DNA from: Salpingoeca rosetta
Taxonomy: Eukaryota; Opisthokonta; Choanoflagellata; Craspedida; Salpingoecidae
Direction: 5' to 3'
Length of the DNA: 35,000 bases
Assembly: GCF_000188695.1 (NCBI RefSeq)
Contig: NW_004754921.1
Location: 661,817 to 696,816, forward strand
Part shown: piece by piece, positions 32,613 through 35,000 of the stretch
Layout: every line of letters starts with the position of its first letter
Position numbering within the stretch: position 1 is the stretch's first letter
Position numbers and translations under genes: made by a program
Notes under the pieces: generated by a model
Seen by the model: the letters and a program-made list of their open reading frames with translations, nothing else
Databases searched by the model: none
What the model was told of the DNA's origin: nothing

Positions 32613-33030
32613 TTGTTGTTGTGATTGGTGGAGATCGTGTTGGAATTGCTCATACGCAACCGCGTCCTCGTGGTCGCTCTCAATTACCGGATCTGCATGC
32701 GTGTGTTGTTGGTGAGAAGGACGTGTGGAAGAATGAATATTTTTGTGGCGGGTAAGATGAAGCTTAGTGGCAGTGGTGCAGTGGAAACAAGGGCGTGCAT
32801 GTACGTGCATGCAGTCAAATGCATGCAAATGCAATGGCAGCGACATTGGCGGAGAACGCACAGAGCAGCGCGGTGCTTGGCCGCTGCGCTGTGAGAGACA
32901 GCACGGAGCGCATCTGCAGAGGAAGCGACGGTGAGCATAAAGGTTAAATGTGCCGTTGTGGTTCAATTTGAAGGTGTGGCGGCACGCACACAGAGCTTGC
33001 ACGTACGTACGTACGAACGTACACACACAC

Positions 33031-33066
<36 letters not shown>

Positions 33067-33581
33067 CACAGATACACACGGCGTGCTCACCCTCTCCTCG
33101 GTCTGCATGAGTCGTCGCTCGGCGTCCTCCTGGCGAAGACGGAGCATCTCCTCTGCCCGCTGCAGCCGGTGCCGCTGACGATTCGAAGCATTGGGCGGTT
33201 GCAGGGTGCAGTGGGAGCAAAGGGAAAGTGGGACGTGTGCATGCGGTGAGAAAGTGTGAGAGAGTGTGTGTTTGTGTGTGTGTTTATGATCTCGTGAGAA
33301 GAACAACCCAGTAGCGAGCCAAACTTTCGCCAAGCGACAACAATCAGCCAACAGCACGCAGCAAGCAGCACATTCTTAGATCCCCTCTCCCTTTTCTTTT
33401 TTCTTTTTTCTTTTTTTTTTTTTTTTTTTTGGCGCGCGCGCATCTCTGTCTGACCTGGATATCGGCAAACGGCTGCGTGTATGTGTTGAGCGCCATTGTG
33501 AACGACGTGACGGCGGGGGATGGCAGCGACCGGAACTCGAGCGGCCGCACAATCGGCGCTAGCGTCTGCACCACACAACGT

Positions 33582-33662
<81 letters not shown>

Positions 33663-35000
33663 TGTGAGTGGGACACTTTCAGCACCAAAGAATGGGCATG
33701 CAGTAGAGCCTCTTCCTCATCCTCCTCCCATCCATCACCACCACGACCATCAACCGCCGCCACGCACCGGCTTCCACTGGACGACGGGCACGGTGCTGTC
33801 GTAGACGGCCTTCTGCTGCCGCTGCCTCGCCATCTGCCGCGCGAGCGACTGGTTCAGCGATGTCTGGCGGGCCTCGCGCTCAGCCTGCAATTGGGGAGGG
33901 GGAGTGTAGTGTGAGATTTGGTGGTGTTTGAGATGGTTGTGATTGTGTGTGGCAGTATGTCATGGCGGTTACACCTGGCAGAAGCAAACACACACAGACA
34001 CACACAGACACACACAGACACACACAGACACACACACACGAATTTCGCAAAGCCATGGCAGCGACGACGGACCCTTCTGCCGATGTACTGGCGCCAGGCG
34101 AGCTGGATGGTGAGCGCAGCAATCTGTTGCCGCTTGTCGTTCTCGTCCACTGAGAAGCCAACCGTGCCCTCAAACACCTGTTGCAACAGTTAAGAATGGC
34201 TGTGTCGTCAGCAAGCACAGCCGAGTCAAACACACACGCACACACACACACATACAAATGCAAGCGAGCAGTGCAAAAAGTACGAGTAACCAGTCTACAC
34301 CAGCACCAGCACCAGCACGACGAGTGCCATGCCCTTACCCGCGGGCGCTGCGGCGAGTGGACGGGACTCGGCACCTGGCGCTCCGGATGGAACAGCCACC
34401 GCCTGGCAGTGGTCACAACGATGATGATGATGGCGATGACGATGCAGGAGGTGAAGGCGCAAGATGTCATGGTGCAGGAGAGAATGCACGATAGTGAGCA
34501 CCAGCTGCGCACAGAACAGAAGCACAGCACAAATACAGCTACAGTTAACAAGATCGCACACGCACATTAGCCACCAAAAACACATCCACACCACAACAGT
34601 AGCACTGCTGCGGCTCGCTGACCTGAATGCGCGTTGGATGACGCGTGCGGCCATGACCTTTGCGCGAATGTCCTTCACTCGTGAGCGCTCCCGCTGCACC
34701 TGCGCCTGCGTCTCGTTGCGGATCGGCAGTGACGGGATCCCGGGCTGCACGCGATCATGGTGATGGTGGTTGCGTGAGGAACAGAAAGGTGGGAATGGTG
34801 GTGAGGAAGGCAAGTAGAGGAACAGAAAGAGCTCTGAATTTTCACACACACACACACACAGAGAGCACAGAACACCACAAGCACACGACGGGGCCAGACC
34901 TTGTGCGCGGCACGCTGCTGCTTGCGGGACGTGAGCTTGCTGACACTGCCCCTGCGGCCCGTTGGCGAGGACTTGTTGTTGTTCCCGACGGACGACAGCG
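32511..35000 (-). CDS. IQ-motif, coiled-coil protein with polyQ (5' partial)
   Basis: Exons from the window edge: >35000-34900, 34744-34623, 34402-34339, 34177-34040, 33884-33768, 33565-33455, 33174-33091 and a last exon beginning at about 32678 or 32692 and ending with TGA at 32511-32513. Whether a further small exon lies between 33091 and 32700 is unresolved. Visible parts: a basic Ser-rich stretch (GRRGSVSKLTSRKQQ), one IQ motif split by an intron (ARVIQRAFRRWLF), a second IQ motif (ALTIQLAWRQYIGRRVRRR), a basic coiled segment (LARQMARQRQQKA), a conserved-looking block (IVRPLEFRSLPSPAVTSFTM), a charged helix (RAEEMLRLRQEDAERRLMQ) and 14-15 glutamines. IQ motifs bind calmodulin or EF-hand light chains, so a cytoskeletal or ciliary role is possible. 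I do not recognise the family. Confidence 0.7.
32579..32624 (-). repeat. Coding CAG/CAA repeat (polyglutamine)
   Basis: About ten CTG units followed by TTG units on the plus strand encode a run of 14-15 glutamines on the minus strand, in the last exon of the IQ gene. The CAG part is uninterrupted and so prone to length change. Confidence 0.9.
33392..33431. repeat. Poly-T / CTTTT tract
   Basis: T-rich tract ending in about 20 T residues, in an IQ-gene intron. On the coding strand it is poly-A, so it is not a polypyrimidine tract for splicing. Confidence 0.9.
33587..33661. repeat. (GT)n microsatellite
   Basis: About 37 GT units lie in the IQ-gene intron just before the 33565-33455 exon. On the coding strand it reads (AC)n close to the acceptor. 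Confidence 0.95.

Noticed and set aside
32700..32930. Additional IQ-gene exon starting MRSVLSLTAQRP near 32912
   Set aside because: It has a good acceptor, but no donor found there gives the phase needed for the last exon; left unresolved rather than annotated.

Overview
The window is nuclear DNA from an intron-rich, GC-rich unicellular relative of animals. A choanoflagellate, perhaps Salpingoeca-like, is the best guess. This rests on transmembrane proteins that combine cysteine-rich extracellular modules, YDVP tyrosine motifs and C-terminal SH2 domains, on spliceosomal introns packed with (GT)n microsatellites, and on a COP9 signalosome subunit. No prokaryotic features, tRNA, rRNA, CRISPR array or transposon were seen. 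Exon borders were placed by hand from GT/AG sites, reading-frame continuity and paralogue or family alignment.

Layout. 1-8991 (+): copy A of a large receptor-like gene, cut at its 5' end. It runs from the signal-peptide exon through cysteine-rich half-module exons, Ig-like (DUF5011/HYR-type) repeats, a transmembrane segment, a tyrosine-motif tail and two SH2 or SH2-like domains. A 7-nt deletion near 5585 breaks its frame. 8992-10190: low-complexity intergenic DNA. 10191-13184 (-): intronless F-box-like/LRR-like protein. 13387-15126 (+): intronless F-box/JmjC (JMJD6-type) oxygenase, head to head with the previous gene. 15771-17293 (-): secreted SOUL/HEBP heme-binding protein, 5 exons. 18163-27448 (-): copy B of the receptor-like gene, complete, 17 exons, about 2223 aa, one SH2 domain. 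27825-29382 (-): COP9 signalosome subunit 8, 7 exons, about 203 aa. 29487-32036 (+): coiled-coil protein, about 10 exons, head to head with CSN8. 32511-35000 (-): IQ-motif coiled-coil protein with polyQ near the C-terminus, cut at its 5' end.

The main point of interest is the pair of receptor-like genes in inverted orientation. About 3.3 kb covering the Ig-like ectodomain and its introns is almost identical in the two copies. Outside this tract, membrane and cytoplasmic parts and the upstream introns have diverged completely. This suggests gene conversion or a recent mosaic duplication that keeps ectodomains alike while signalling tails differ. Copy B encodes a kinase-less transmembrane protein carrying both YxxP/YEDV motifs and an SH2 domain, so it could be a self-assembling phosphotyrosine scaffold. 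Copy A would be one too if its frameshift is an assembly error.
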